64,000 nucleotides of DNA from CAVTYH01 sp963738835 (GCA_963738835.1 CAVTYH010000009.1:186001-250000), one strand, 5' to 3'; counted from the first letter of the stretch, positions 27,972 through 36,629 are shown. The notes: generated by a model from the sequence alone, not told the origin. Program-made: numbers and translations.

Positions 27972-28150
27972 TGTCCGTGGTCCGTGGTCCGTGGTCAGTG
28001 GCCGGTGGCCGGTGTCCAGTGGTCCGTGGTCATTCTTTCTCCCTCTCTCCTTGTGGGAGAGGGCCGGGGTGAGGGGGCTGCATGCTGGGTGGTCTGTCGC
28101 CACTGACAACCGGCCCCCTGACGATGAATGACGACGGACCACCGACCACC
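27972..28150. repeat. Iterated-arm inverted repeat with a nested hairpin
   Basis: The left side (27972-28031) is a run of GTCCGTG and GTGGCCG-like units; the right side (about 28093-28150) carries diverged complementary units ending GACGACGGACCACCGACCACC-like sequence. Nested in the middle is CCCTCTCTCC...GGAGAGGG (28041-28062) followed by GGTGAGGGGG, the same G/C-rich hairpin type that is translated inside the gene at 53179-55665. Confidence 0.65.
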
Positions 28151-28184
28151 CAACAAACTAAACACACAACCCCCGGGGATCGAG

Positions 28185-28254
28185 GGTAAAGTGTTGGCGC
28201 AAAACCCTCGTAAAAACCCGTGTTTTGCGCCCCACATTTGGTCATCACTTTACC
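28185..28254. repeat. Two-step stem-loop
   Basis: GGTAAAGTG (28185-28193) pairs with CACTTTACC (28246-28254), and inside it GGCGCAAAAC (28196-28205) pairs with GTTTTGCGCC (28222-28231), both perfectly. The two helices are nested with a small asymmetric bulge. It could be a structured RNA or the footprint of a mobile element; no coding function is visible. Confidence 0.65.
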
Positions 28255-28493
28255 CCGCCGCGCACGACCGGCAGCCAAGCAGAGACTTCACCGCGGAGGG
28301 CGCAGAGTTACGCAGAGGAATCGCAGGAAGTCTCGAAATCATGCTTGATCGCTCCGCGCTGCCCTCGGCGTCCCCTGCGGTGCATTGCTGGACTTGCCGC
28401 GCAGTCCGGCCCAACCTCGGGCGGCGCTGGCCCGAGGCGGGGAAATGCTATTGCTCAGTTGTCAAAGAGCGGCAGCCGGCCTTCCGCGTCAAA

Positions 28494-28522
28494 TTAGCCC
28501 CCGGTCCATGACCGGGGGCTAA
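28494..28522. repeat. Perfect 13-bp inverted repeat with 3-base loop
   Basis: TTAGCCCCCGGTC (28494-28506) is followed by CAT and then its exact complement (28510-28522). No T-run follows on either strand, so it is not a classical terminator. It probably represents a dispersed palindromic element. Confidence 0.7.
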
Positions 28523-28955
28523 ATGCAGCGAAAACCGACAGGGACCCAGAGTTCCACCGGCCATTCTAGCAATCAGTGTACAAATGTCATTGTGTATTTT
28601 GGGCCAGCCAGACGGCATCCACGGGTGCAGGAGTCAGCAATCAGAAAGGCGAGCCGGGAGCGTCAGCGACCGGAGCGCAGCGGGTCAGGGCGTCGGGCTC
28701 GTTTACATCAACTGCGGCCTTGGCATCGACAGGTCGTTCGCAATGCTATGCGACGCCAATGTTGCATAATACCACGACCGACGTTCTGCAAGTGCCTGTG
28801 CCCGTAGCCACTTGCGCACTTGATAGGCCGAAATATGCGTCTATATTGTCGGAGAGTTTTACGACAGTTTCGTTGTAGAATCAATCGTTATACAGGCGTG
28901 CACCACAAGGCATAGGGAACGCTTGTTCGCTTGTCGAGTGCGGGTGGATGGATTA

Positions 28956-29032
28956 TCACGCGGTAGCGTCGTGCTCCAGCGCGGCAGAGCAAGCCGCTTG
29001 CTGCAGCCGACACTGGCCACGACGCAACGTGA
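28956..29032. repeat. Long imperfect palindrome
   Basis: A 77-base palindrome: outer arms TCACG and CGTGA, then GCGTCGTG paired with CACGACGC, then CCAG with CTGG, and inner arms CGGCAGAGCAAGC and GCTTGCTGCAGCCG. It shares GCTGCAGCCGACA with the attC-like site 80 bases downstream, so it may be a diverged relative, but it lacks recognisable attC core ends. Confidence 0.6.
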
Positions 29033-29100
29033 GCTGAGGCATCCAGCCGCGGGATTCGACGGGCGGAAAGCGGTCCCATCGCCGTTTCGTGTTGCACGCT

Positions 29101-29197
29101 GTATAACCACTCGCTGCAGCCGACAAGCCGCAGGCAGGTCTTAAGCAACATTCAGACCGCTGCGAAGCGACTTGCGGCTGAGCTTTGTACGTTAGAC
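29101..29197 (+). other. attC: Integron attC-like recombination site
   Basis: The site starts GTATAAC, ends with the core GTTAGAC (29191-29197) and folds almost completely on itself: GCAGCCG pairs with CGGCT near the outer arms and AGGTCT with AGACC near the centre, with a small loop around TAAGCAACATTC. Terminal GTTRRRY, an imperfect inverse core, extended imperfect pairing and a length of 97 bases fit attC sites of chromosomal integrons. No integrase is in the window, so it would be a lone or remnant cassette site. Confidence 0.5.
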
Positions 29198-29201
29198 CAC
29201 T

Positions 29202-29396
29202 TTGTACGCGCCCCCAACAATAACAGACAAAGAGCGATCCGAGCTTCCAGAGTATCCGTGGATGGAGAACCGGATTCCGGCCACTGATGCGCTCGCTGTA
29301 TTTGTCCCTGATGCATCCAAGCCGCTGAAACGCAAAGTGTTTGGGACCACGGACGCATTTGCCTGCTTCACACCGCGAATATGGGTCGTTCGATGA
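29202..29396 (+). CDS. Possible small cassette ORF after the attC-like site
   Basis: A TTG-initiated frame of 64 codons begins five bases after the attC core, where a cassette gene would start. Its sequence (ERSELPEYPWMENRIPATDA) looks protein-like. Near its end the neighbouring plus-strand frame from about 29377 continues with EYGSFDDMSGSIAGPILMPI and stops near 29481, so one more frameshift could hide a protein of about 93 residues. No family is recognised. Confidence 0.25.
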   Translation: MYAPPTITDKERSELPEYPWMENRIPATDALAVFVPDASKPLKRKVFGTTDAFACFTPRIWVVR

Positions 29397-29508
29397 TATG
29401 TCAGGATCGATCGCAGGTCCGATTTTGATGCCTATTTCACCAAGTGCGTTTATCGGATGCGACAAGGAAAAAATCGGTTAAATTGCCACGGGGCCGCCGC
29501 GCAGTGAA

Positions 29509-29537
29509 AAGCCCGACTGCTCCGAGCAGTCGGGCTT
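29509..29537 (-). terminator. Rho-independent terminator
   Basis: Perfect 12-bp stem AAGCCCGACTGC / GCAGTCGGGCTT with a 5-base loop, followed on the minus strand by TTTTCAC. It lies downstream of the secreted-protein gene ending at 29656. Confidence 0.75.
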
Positions 29538-29655
29538 GATTCAGTCGCGTTGGCCGCAGCCTCAGGCGGCTGGTGCGATCCCGCAATGAAGCAGGAAGGC
29601 GCTCTTTGCTGCACGTCGATATTTATGTCTACGCCGGCGGCTGGAGCAACGTCTT

Positions 29656-30060
29656 TTAATCAGCAGCAGTCTTCTTCGACGACTTGGCCTTCGAAGTGTC
29701 ACCCATCGCTGCATCCAATTTCTTTTGCTGGTCAGCAGTCAGCACGCCACGAATCTCAGCATCTCGCTTGGCGGTCAAGTCTTTCAACTGTTTTTGCAGG
29801 GCGTCGATTTTCGAGGCGTAATCGGCTTGGATTGCATAGATTTTATCACGCTGGGTAGTATCTACGATTTTCGCATAACCAGCCGGCAAACGGCCCTTGG
29901 GTTTTGCGTCATCGGCTTTGGCGGCAGCATCGGCCTTCGCGGCCGCAGCGGCTTTCTTGTTGCCGGCGGCCTTGTCGCTCTTTTCGTCAGCGGCCCGCAG
30001 TGCAAGCGGGGCAGCCAACGCCAAACAAACCAGCGAACTCATCAGAAACTTCGTCGACAT
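29656..30060 (-). CDS. Small secreted protein with an LTxxQ-like helix
   Basis: Start MSTKFLMSSL at 30060 has GGGAGA seven bases upstream and gives a signal peptide ending LALRAA. The mature protein is an Ala/Lys-rich linker followed by a helical region (DKIYAIQADYASKIDALQKQ) and GVLTADQQKKLD, which resembles the LTxxQ repeat of Spy/CpxP-like periplasmic proteins. It is short and low in complexity, so the resemblance is suggestive only. A strong terminator follows. Confidence 0.65.
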   Translation of the reverse strand: MSTKFLMSSLVCLALAAPLALRAADEKSDKAAGNKKAAAAAKADAAAKADDAKPKGRLPAGYAKIVDTTQRDKIYAIQADYASKIDALQKQLKDLTAKRDAEIRGVLTADQQKKLDAAMGDTSKAKSSKKTAAD

Positions 30061-30651
30061 TGATGGATCTCCCAAAACGGTGAATGAAAAATGTAGCCCG
30101 GACACTTTTATACCCTCCGTAGCGGGGGAAGCTCCTAAGAGGATTATGTTAGCGCAGGTTCACAAGGCTGGCAAGCATCCGGCCAAAAAAGTCGGTTTGA
30201 GCCAGGGCCATGGCGACAACCCCCTCACAAACTTTGGCCCGCGGGGGAACCACGCTGGTCGGTTTTGAGGCCGTGATGAACTGACCATTCGATTTTAGCG
30301 ATTTCTCGCCGGGCCGAGCCCAGCCTGTAACAAAAGCCGGCAAATTCCGCTTAGCAAGAACGGAGGAATCCCGTGGAGTCCGCGGAATGGAACCGTGGCG
30401 GCATGCCGATCGGGCATGACGTTGTCAGCGGCTCATAACCCCGAGATTCTTGATGAGACTTCGCCATCAACTTGCCATTGTTGTATTGATGCTGCCGATC
30501 TTACTCTTCGCCCAGCAAATGGCGTTTGCCTTGCTCTCAACCGGTCTCCGATAGCCGACGAAACGGCGTAAAGATTGCCGATCGTTTTTGAATTGCGACG
30601 ATCTCATGCGCTCGACTGGCTAAAAAAACCCGCGATAAAATCGCTGGCCGG
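30061..30651. other. Intergenic region with one tiny candidate ORF
   Basis: About 590 bases separate two minus-strand genes. The only coding candidate is a 33-codon frame at 30453-30554 on plus (MRLRHQLAIVVLMLPILLFA, then QQMAFALLSTGLR), a single hydrophobic helix with no convincing ribosome-binding site. I see no other clear feature. Confidence 0.35.
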
Positions 30652-31326
30652 TTAAACGCGCATTTCCTCCGGCGTTCCGACCTGTTGGATGCGGCCCCCC
30701 CAGAGCACCGCCACACGGTCGCCCAGGGCGAGCGCTTCGTGATGGTCGTGAGTCACATGCAACGTCGTGATGGGATGGGTGGCATGCAGCGATTTTAGCT
30801 CGGCACGCAATTGCAGCCGTAGCTGCGTATCGAGATTCGAAAGCGGCTCATCGAGCAATAAACATTGCGGCTTGCGCACCAGCGCCCGCGCCAGTGCTAC
30901 CCGTTGTGCTTGCCCACCGGAGAGCTGATGTGGCCGTCGATGCAGAAGCGAGTCGATTTGTAACTGGGTGGCAATTTCGCGCACACGGCGCTCAATGATT
31001 TCAGGTTTTTCGCCGCGCATTTGGAGCGGGAAAGCAATGTTGTCGGCAACTTTCAAATGTGGATACAGTGCTGGCTGCTGAAAGACCATGGCTACATTGC
31101 GCTGCCGAGGAGGCAGAGCATCCAGGAGTTTTTCGCCGAGGCGAATCGTGCCGGCATTCAACGATTCGAGTCCGGCAATCGCTCTCAGCAGGGTCGTCTT
31201 TCCTGATCCCGACGGACCGACAATCGCCAAGAATTCGCCCGCGCGCACCAGCAACGACAGATCGTCCAGCGCAGTCACGCCGTCGGAATACCGTTTGGTC
31301 GCATGATCGATAGACAGCGCTGGCAT
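30652..31326 (-). CDS. ABC transporter ATP-binding protein (MalK/CysA-like core)
   Basis: Hydrolyses ATP for an importer or related transporter. Walker A is GPSGSGKTTLLRAIAG, the Q-loop is MVFQQPALYPHL, the signature is LSGGQAQRVALARAL and Walker B is CLLLDEPLSNLD, with the H-loop THDHHEAL. At 224 residues it stops just after the nucleotide-binding domain (GRIQQVGTPEEM), without the C-terminal OB/TOBE domain of true MalK. No permease or binding-protein gene is adjacent, so its partner is unknown. Confidence 0.85.
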   Translation of the reverse strand: MPALSIDHATKRYSDGVTALDDLSLLVRAGEFLAIVGPSGSGKTTLLRAIAGLESLNAGTIRLGEKLLDALPPRQRNVAMVFQQPALYPHLKVADNIAFPLQMRGEKPEIIERRVREIATQLQIDSLLHRRPHQLSGGQAQRVALARALVRKPQCLLLDEPLSNLDTQLRLQLRAELKSLHATHPITTLHVTHDHHEALALGDRVAVLWGGRIQQVGTPEEMRV

Positions 31327-31349
31327 GTCGAAAGTGTTCGCCGTCGAAA

Positions 31350-31892
31350 CTAAACGTCGTTAGCCGGATCGACGCTGTGGCCGAAGTCCGCTCGCTCGCG
31401 ACGTTTTCGGTCTTCATAGCGTTTCTTAATGGACTTGAAGGCTGAGGCTTGCCAGCGATTCAATCCCAACCAGATGCCGGCGACGGCAAGCAGTAAAATA
31501 CCGCCGCCAACGATCACATTGCCAATCCACAGATGCCCAAGCAAATTTCCGATGGCCGCGGCGACGCCGGCCAAGAGCAAAAACGCGGCCGAGACGAGAA
31601 CCGTCAGCAGCAGCACCAGGGCTACGATGCCGGCCGCCGTCCACATCAACGCTCGGCGGACCTTGAGCTTGAATCGATCTAGTTCCGCTGTTGCCAGATA
31701 CGCCACATACTCCCGCGCTTCGGCCAGCCGGCCGAACGCTTCTTTGAAAGCATCAGGCCCTGCTTTTTCGGCATCTGCTTGTGGTCGCGGTCCACTTGGA
31801 TTGGCCGCTGAAGACGGGGACTCAGCCTGTCGCGCTCGGCTGCGAAACCCGGGGGGTGGCGATGGGCCGGTCTCCGGCATGATAGTTGGCAT
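31350..31892 (-). CDS. Putative phage holin family/YqjE-like (DUF1469) membrane protein
   Basis: After a Pro-rich polar N-terminus of about 50 residues comes a helical segment (AREYVAYLATAELDRFKLK), two adjacent long membrane helices around LMWTAAGIVALVLLL and GNVIVGGGILLLAVAGIWLG, and a basic C-terminus. This matches the DUF1469/YqjE layout, a family of inner-membrane proteins of unclear function. The next gene encodes a YqjD-like protein, the usual partner, which strengthens the call. Confidence 0.65.
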   Translation of the reverse strand: MPTIMPETGPSPPPGFRSRARQAESPSSAANPSGPRPQADAEKAGPDAFKEAFGRLAEAREYVAYLATAELDRFKLKVRRALMWTAAGIVALVLLLTVLVSAAFLLLAGVAAAIGNLLGHLWIGNVIVGGGILLLAVAGIWLGLNRWQASAFKSIKKRYEDRKRRERADFGHSVDPANDV

Positions 31893-31920
31893 GAGCGGTC
31901 AACGAGCAACTGGGACTAAT

Positions 31921-32112
31921 TTAGCGCCGCGAAGCTAACAAGCCTGCCAGCAAGCCTACGCCAGCCGCAATAACGACGGCCTTCATCGGCTCCTTACGGA
32001 CATACGCTTCCACAGAATTGCACAGTTCGGCCGCTTTTGCCCGCATTTCCGCGCAGCATTGATCGGCCGAACAATCGACAGTTTCAATTACTTTTTCCAG
32101 TTCTTCGTTCAT
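31921..32112 (-). CDS. DUF883/YqjD-like small membrane protein
   Basis: A 63-residue protein with a Cys-containing amphipathic N-terminal region (CSADQCCAEMRAKAAELC) and a single C-terminal helix VVIAAGVGLLAGLLASRR. The position of the helix and ARR-like ending match ElaB/YqjD proteins, which anchor ribosomes or stress functions at the membrane in enterobacteria. Four Cys in a short segment are unusual for the family. Confidence 0.6.
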   Translation of the reverse strand: MNEELEKVIETVDCSADQCCAEMRAKAAELCNSVEAYVRKEPMKAVVIAAGVGLLAGLLASRR

Positions 32113-32198
32113 GAATCACAACTCCGTAAGAAAGCTGAAAAAATCTCTTGGTTCATGCCAAATTGCATTGTATGCAACCGCTGTGCCAGTGGGAAACT

Positions 32199-33257
32199 CT
32201 ACGACGTGATTGCTGCCGATGCCGCCGGTTGCTTCAGCCGCCGATCGATCCAGTCGTTGGAAACAAACCGCCGCAACAGGTTGCGTAAGCCAGGTTCGAG
32301 AGCCGCGACCGATTCACGTGAGGCCATCGGAATTGAAGTAGGCGGCAATTTATCTTTCCCGTATGCAAGCCAAATTGATCCAAACCGAATAACTTGCGAA
32401 GGGTTCCTGAGCGGTGTTTTGGTCGCGCTGTCCTCACTTTTGGGCACAGAATGAAAGCCGTCCCAATCAATCCAGACCGGGGAGTTGGAGGACTCGGCCA
32501 GAGCCTCGATTCGTTCTGCCATTCGCGTACCCCACAGCAAACCATAGTAGTCGCGAAAATCGAGCCAGACACGGTTCCAGCCGCCGAGAGCGTGTTTGGT
32601 GTTTGTATTTCGCCAGCGAATGACGAGCGCTGCCAGTGCGATCGAGGCGGCAATCGCCGGTATGCCGATGGCCGATTCGACGTCGCGGTGTTGAGATACA
32701 CCCGGCAAGAACGGCCACAAAATGACTGCTTGACTGGCGGCAATCAGAAAGGCGACGAAGCCCAGAGTTGTCGGCCGGTAATTCAATAAGCCCATAAGAA
32801 TAAGCACGACAAAAAACCAGCGCCACAGGCCGTGCACTGTTAGAGGCTCCGCGGGATGCAGTAACCAACTTTGAAGCGCCGGCAACGCCGCAATCCCCCA
32901 GAAAGATACCACAATCAACTGCCAGGCGCGATTTTGCGGACGTTTGGCGCCCAGTAAAGCAACCAAGGGACAGAAAGTAGACGTTGCCGCGATCAGCCAC
33001 CACGACGGCTGCTGCCCGAGCGACGAGGTCGATACGGCCACAAGCATCCAGAGTGAAACAAGTGCCCAAACCAGTGGCGAAAACAGCGTAGTTCCTTGCG
33101 CACGGCGACAGCCGCTCAAGATGACCATGGTTGCGGTTGCCACAACAATCGCGACCAAGAGCACTACGGAAAGAGTCCAAAGATCGTCGGGGCGAGTGGC
33201 GGCAGTGGCGAGCATTGGGGCTGCCGCTACCGCCGGCAAAGTCGGGATATCGTTCAT
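32199..33257 (-). CDS. Multi-pass membrane protein of unknown function
   Basis: About eight hydrophobic helices occupy the first 240 residues, starting with LSVVLLVAIVVATATMVIL. A soluble C-terminal domain follows, with WNRVWLDFRDYYGLLWGTRMA and VWIDWDGFHSV. Trp-rich WLDFRDYYGLLWG is distinctive and suggests a conserved planctomycete family. ATG at 33257 (MNDIPTLP) is preferred over 33293. I cannot assign a function. Confidence 0.55.
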   Translation of the reverse strand: MNDIPTLPAVAAAPMLATAATRPDDLWTLSVVLLVAIVVATATMVILSGCRRAQGTTLFSPLVWALVSLWMLVAVSTSSLGQQPSWWLIAATSTFCPLVALLGAKRPQNRAWQLIVVSFWGIAALPALQSWLLHPAEPLTVHGLWRWFFVVLILMGLLNYRPTTLGFVAFLIAASQAVILWPFLPGVSQHRDVESAIGIPAIAASIALAALVIRWRNTNTKHALGGWNRVWLDFRDYYGLLWGTRMAERIEALAESSNSPVWIDWDGFHSVPKSEDSATKTPLRNPSQVIRFGSIWLAYGKDKLPPTSIPMASRESVAALEPGLRNLLRRFVSNDWIDRRLKQPAASAAITS

Positions 33258-33544
33258 TTCCGGATATTCGGGGATCTGGCCACTGCGTAGCAATCGGGCG
33301 AAGCGTGAGTCCGCATATCCGTTATAGGCAAACTCTTCCGATCAGCGAAACCCTGCCGTGTTGTGAAAAAGCAACGTCTGCGGTTGCTTTACCGCCTGCG
33401 TGGGGAATGCTTTCTCAGCTGCCCCGCTCGGCCGCCGCAGTAGCCAACCTGCGAGCCATGTGGATGAGGTTTCCACCCTACCTTCGGTTTCGAGCGGCGC
33501 GGCTCGTTTCAAACCAAGCAGGAATTTGAACGAACGGGCCGAGA

Positions 33545-33606
33545 GGTGAGCGGGTAAAAGCGGTGTGTACCTAAATCCCAAACATCACCCTTTCACCCGT
33601 TCACGC
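33545..33606. repeat. Iterated inverted repeat upstream of a secreted protein
   Basis: GGTGAGCGGGTAAAAG (33545-33560) is an imperfect complement of CCCTTTCACCCGTTCACG (about 33588-33605); both arms are built from GTGAACGGGT-like iterations. It lies in the 375-base gap before the ATG at 33633, where I see no other feature apart from a GGAG ribosome-binding site. Confidence 0.5.
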
Positions 33607-33632
33607 CAGCCCTCCTCGCACTGGAGTGTGCC

Positions 33633-34340
33633 ATGTACCGCCCAGCGATGTTATCGATCGTTGCCCTCGCCCTGTTGGCTGTTCCGGCCGACGCGATCGA
33701 GATGTTCACGAACTTCAACAACGGCCAGAATGTCGGTTTTCCACCGATGGAGGTGCCGATTAGCGTTTATCGCGGTTTTGGCCACGGCGGTTGGAATCCG
33801 TACGCCGAAGGAATGCCGCTGAAAACGAACCCACCAGTGCCGGCGATGATGCCCACCGGACAAGTTCCTCACATCTGGCAGCAGCCGCAATATGGCGGAA
33901 TGCCGGCCGGAAATCAGCAGCAAATGAGCGGTGTGCAGGCAGGGCTACCGCAGCGGGTGGCGATCGATCGCCGACGTGGTCGCTGGCAGCGAGGCGGCTA
34001 TCGGCCGACAATCGACAATGGCGGCGCGGTAGATGCAGGCATGGCTCCTAACGCCGGGAGATCGCCAGAGCCCGCTGGACCAGAAGTTGATTCGGAACCG
34101 GCAACCGTTAAGGCTCCGACATCCAGCCGCAGAACTATGCCCAATGGTAACGGAGACTACAATCCGCCCACCATTCTTCATGTTCAACCGGGAATGGCCC
34201 CGGCGGCGCAATCACTGGAATCGACAAACTCAGTTCCATCTGGCGATGAGGCGGCCCCGCAGCCGCCGGCAGCTATTAAACGTGACGCCGACATGTGGCC
34301 TGCAGCTGACGCATTGTTCCCGCGTGACGATGCCGGTTAA
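33633..34340 (+). CDS. Secreted protein of unknown function
   Basis: A clear signal peptide (MLSIVALALLAVPADA) is followed by Trp/Gly/Pro-rich sequence (FTNFNNGQNVGFPPMEVP and GFGHGGWNPYAEGM), then a basic segment RRGRWQRGGYRPT and a disordered Pro/Ser/Ala tail. No domain is recognisable. The ATG has GGAG eight bases upstream. Probably exported to the periplasm or envelope. Confidence 0.55.
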   Translation: MYRPAMLSIVALALLAVPADAIEMFTNFNNGQNVGFPPMEVPISVYRGFGHGGWNPYAEGMPLKTNPPVPAMMPTGQVPHIWQQPQYGGMPAGNQQQMSGVQAGLPQRVAIDRRRGRWQRGGYRPTIDNGGAVDAGMAPNAGRSPEPAGPEVDSEPATVKAPTSSRRTMPNGNGDYNPPTILHVQPGMAPAAQSLESTNSVPSGDEAAPQPPAAIKRDADMWPAADALFPRDDAG

Positions 34341-34560
34341 GCCACCCGTGAGCCATCTCGGATTTGTCTCGTCAGGCACCTTGTCGGCAGAGTTTTGCCG
34401 ATCGGCATAAGCCGAATTGCGGAAGATCGATCGACATTCACCTGGCAAAGTCGGCAGGCCGTGCTTCAAGCCGGAAGGCGGCAACTCCGATAACAACCGT
34501 ATGACCGAATCGGGAGGACGGGACGACGGAAGCTAGCTAGGTCGTCACCGTTTCAGAATA

Positions 34561-34605
34561 AAGATCATGGCAAGACCACGGATCGGCCTGCCATGATCTT
34601 TTTTT
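34561..34605 (+). terminator. Rho-independent terminator
   Basis: Perfect 12-bp stem AAGATCATGGCA / TGCCATGATCTT followed by a T-run on plus. It ends transcription from the 33633-34340 gene or from a small RNA upstream. Confidence 0.8.
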
Positions 34606-34648
34606 GCGCTGGCGGCATGGAATGACGACTGCACCGTCGCGCAAAAAA

Positions 34649-34678
34649 ACGAATGACGAACCGAAGTTCGTCATTCGT
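34649..34678 (-). terminator. Rho-independent terminator
   Basis: Perfect 13-bp stem with a 4-base loop (arms 34649-34661 and 34666-34678), followed by seven T on the minus strand. It lies just beyond the stop of the TPR protein gene. Confidence 0.85.
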
Positions 34679-34706
34679 GTGGCAATTCCATTCGGTAAGT
34701 CGGCGA

Positions 34707-36248
34707 CTACTTCTTCTCTGAGTCCGCGCCTTTGTTGTTGGCCTGATCCCTTTGTTTGGATTTCATCTCCTGAAGCAATTCCGCGGCCTTGTCCCGTTGA
34801 GCAAACGGCGAAGGCGTATCGACGGCGGTCTGCAACAGCTTCACCGCATCGTCAATCCTGTTGGTGTCCTGCAGAATTCGGGCCAGGTAGTAAGCGCCGT
34901 CTTGGCTGAGCTGACCGGTTTGTAGCACGCGGCCCATGGCCGCCTGAGCCTCAGCCATCCGCCCCTGCCGATACAAAATCCAGGCAGCCGTGGTTAAGGC
35001 CTCGGGACTGAACCGATTGCCCTCGGTGGTCATTTTCAAATTGTTTTGGGCAATTTGTTCGGCCCGGGCTTTCTTTGCCGGATCGTCTTGGTCAATCAGC
35101 ACCAGTGCCAGTTGATTGCTGGCGTCGAGATTGCCTGGCGCTTCCATCGAGGCTTCTTGCAATTTCTGCTCGGCCGTTTTCAGATCGTTATTCATCCTGG
35201 CGATTGTGCCGCGGGCAATCTTCGCGTCCACCGAATCGGGTTTAATTTTGAGTGCCTGATCGGCATAGGCTTCGGCATCTTTCAACTGATTGGTGGCGAG
35301 CGCCAGCGCACCGCGGCCAGATAAACGTTGGCATCTTTCGGATTCAATCTAATGGCGGAGGCAACAGACTTCTTCGCATCCTCGCGTTTTTTGTGTTCCT
35401 CATACAGCTGTGCCATGAAAATGTCAGGATTCACGGCGTTTTTGTCGGCCGTAACCGCAGCGGCAAATTCTTTTCGCGCCTCATCTGTTTTGCCCTGTTG
35501 GAACAACGTGCGGCCCAACTGTTGATGAGCGCTGGCGTTTTCGGGATCGATCTTTAACCAGGCATCAAGGTATTTCTGTGCCAAAGGCCACTGTTCGCGA
35601 GCAATCATCGCTGCGGCTTTTGCTGCATTGATGCGAATGTCGAAATCACGCTTGCGAGTGAGGTTATCGGAATACGTGTCGGCATACTGAGATGCTGTTG
35701 CCAACAGCGATGCGGCATCGGTAACCCGGCGCTCTTGCAATGCAGCCTCGGCAAACAACAAATACGGTTCAGGGTCCTTGGCATCGGCAATCACTGCCCG
35801 CTCCAGTTGAGCGCGCCTGAGCCGGTTGGCCGGCCAGCGCAAACAATTTGGCGACCATGATTTCGACGGGCGGCAGCTTGTTCTGGCTTTTGTCCCGCGC
35901 TTGACGCAGCAATTTCTCCGCGTTCGCCAAGTCGCCGTTGCGGAACCGAATAATCGCGTCGGTCACATCCTGATACTGTGGCGTGTCGGCTTGCCCTTTG
36001 GGAACCGCCTGGCCGATCAGGATTTCGGTCGGCGTCTTTTGCGCCGCGGCGGCCGTCGGATCGGTCCCTGCTGGAACGCCGGTGGCGGCAGCGCCCGAAC
36101 CGGTGCTGACGGGAGCTCCGGATGGTGACCGCGGCGGCGTCGACTGCTGGGCGTCGGCGTTACGGATGGCCATCGACAAAAACGCAACAGAAGCTGTGAT
36201 GGCCAAAACGAAAGATTTTTTTTCCCATTTGCGGAACGGTGTCAACAT
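34707..36248 (-). CDS. Secreted TPR-repeat protein, with two frameshifts
   Basis: Three frames form one protein of about 510 residues. The first has a signal peptide (FVLAITASVAFLSMAIRNADA) and a Pro/Ser/Ala linker, then TPR helices (DVTDAIIRFRNGDLANAEKLL). The second (about 35840-35318) and third (to 34707) are a series of TPR units such as PENASAHQQLGRTLFQQGK and PDSVDAKIARGTIARMNND. Breaks are near 35828 (QAR to AQLERAV) and about 35318, where one missing C restores LARGALALATNQ. Start ATG 36248 has GGGGGAG upstream. Likely a protein-protein scaffold in the periplasm. Confidence 0.75.
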
Positions 36249-36629
36249 GAACTCCCCCAAAACTGGGCTGAAGGGAAAGGAGACGGGTTTAACGAGACGA
36301 TTGGGCAATTGAAATACCCAGTGCGGGGCACGACCTAAAGATACGCTCCACGCGCCGCACTACTGCATCTTAATTGACAAAGTGAGATTTTGCACGATGC
36401 CGGAAGAGAAATTGTCGGGCCGAATTACCGTCTTGGTTGGTTGAAACGCTGAAAAATCCGCCGATCGCTGCTAAAAGTTGTCCGAGCCAGAGTTATCTGT
36501 TCTGCTTCACACTCCCCAGCGGCCACAATCAATTGCGATGATCGTATAACGCAAATCTTCCGTGGGCGCCGCTTATGCCGGTTACGCCGGCATCCTTGTA
36601 GTTACGTTGCCGCTGGCGGAAAGTTTCTG
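36249..36629. other. Intergenic region
   Basis: No gene recognised. A small perfect hairpin ATGCCGG / CCGGCAT occurs at 36573-36591, just downstream of the methyltransferase stop, without a T-run on that strand. Confidence 0.4.

Larger units (their letters stand above)
27824..29655. other. Gene-poor island of inverted repeats
   Basis: About 1.8 kb between purD and the convergent secreted-protein gene. Short open frames occur on both strands but have no family-like sequence; one spans the iterated ACCGCGGAGGGCGCAGAG-type stretch at about 28290-28325, which is repetitive DNA. The island holds at least five separate inverted repeats, an attC-like site and one possible small cassette ORF, listed separately. 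No transposase or integrase gene is visible. Confidence 0.65.
34341..34706. other. Intergenic region with two terminators
   Basis: The region after the secreted-protein gene has about 220 bases without coding features (including GGCAGAGTTTTGCCGATCGG at about 34385, itself partly self-complementary) and then two back-to-back terminators. A small RNA ending at 34605 is possible but not demonstrated. Confidence 0.4.

Noticed and set aside
28128..28511. A 127-codon plus-strand frame in the intergenic island
   Set aside because: Its sequence is a translation of iterated repeat words (such as the GGCGCAGAG stretch) and hairpins, with no family-like composition or ribosome-binding site.
28956..29465. 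A 169-codon minus-strand frame across the attC-like site
   Set aside because: It runs through both palindromes, so its codons follow the structured DNA; the Cys/Arg/Ser-rich product looks non-coding.
27824..29655. Insertion sequence or prophage remnant
   Set aside because: No transposase, integrase or phage gene fragment and no terminal inverted repeats with target duplications could be seen.
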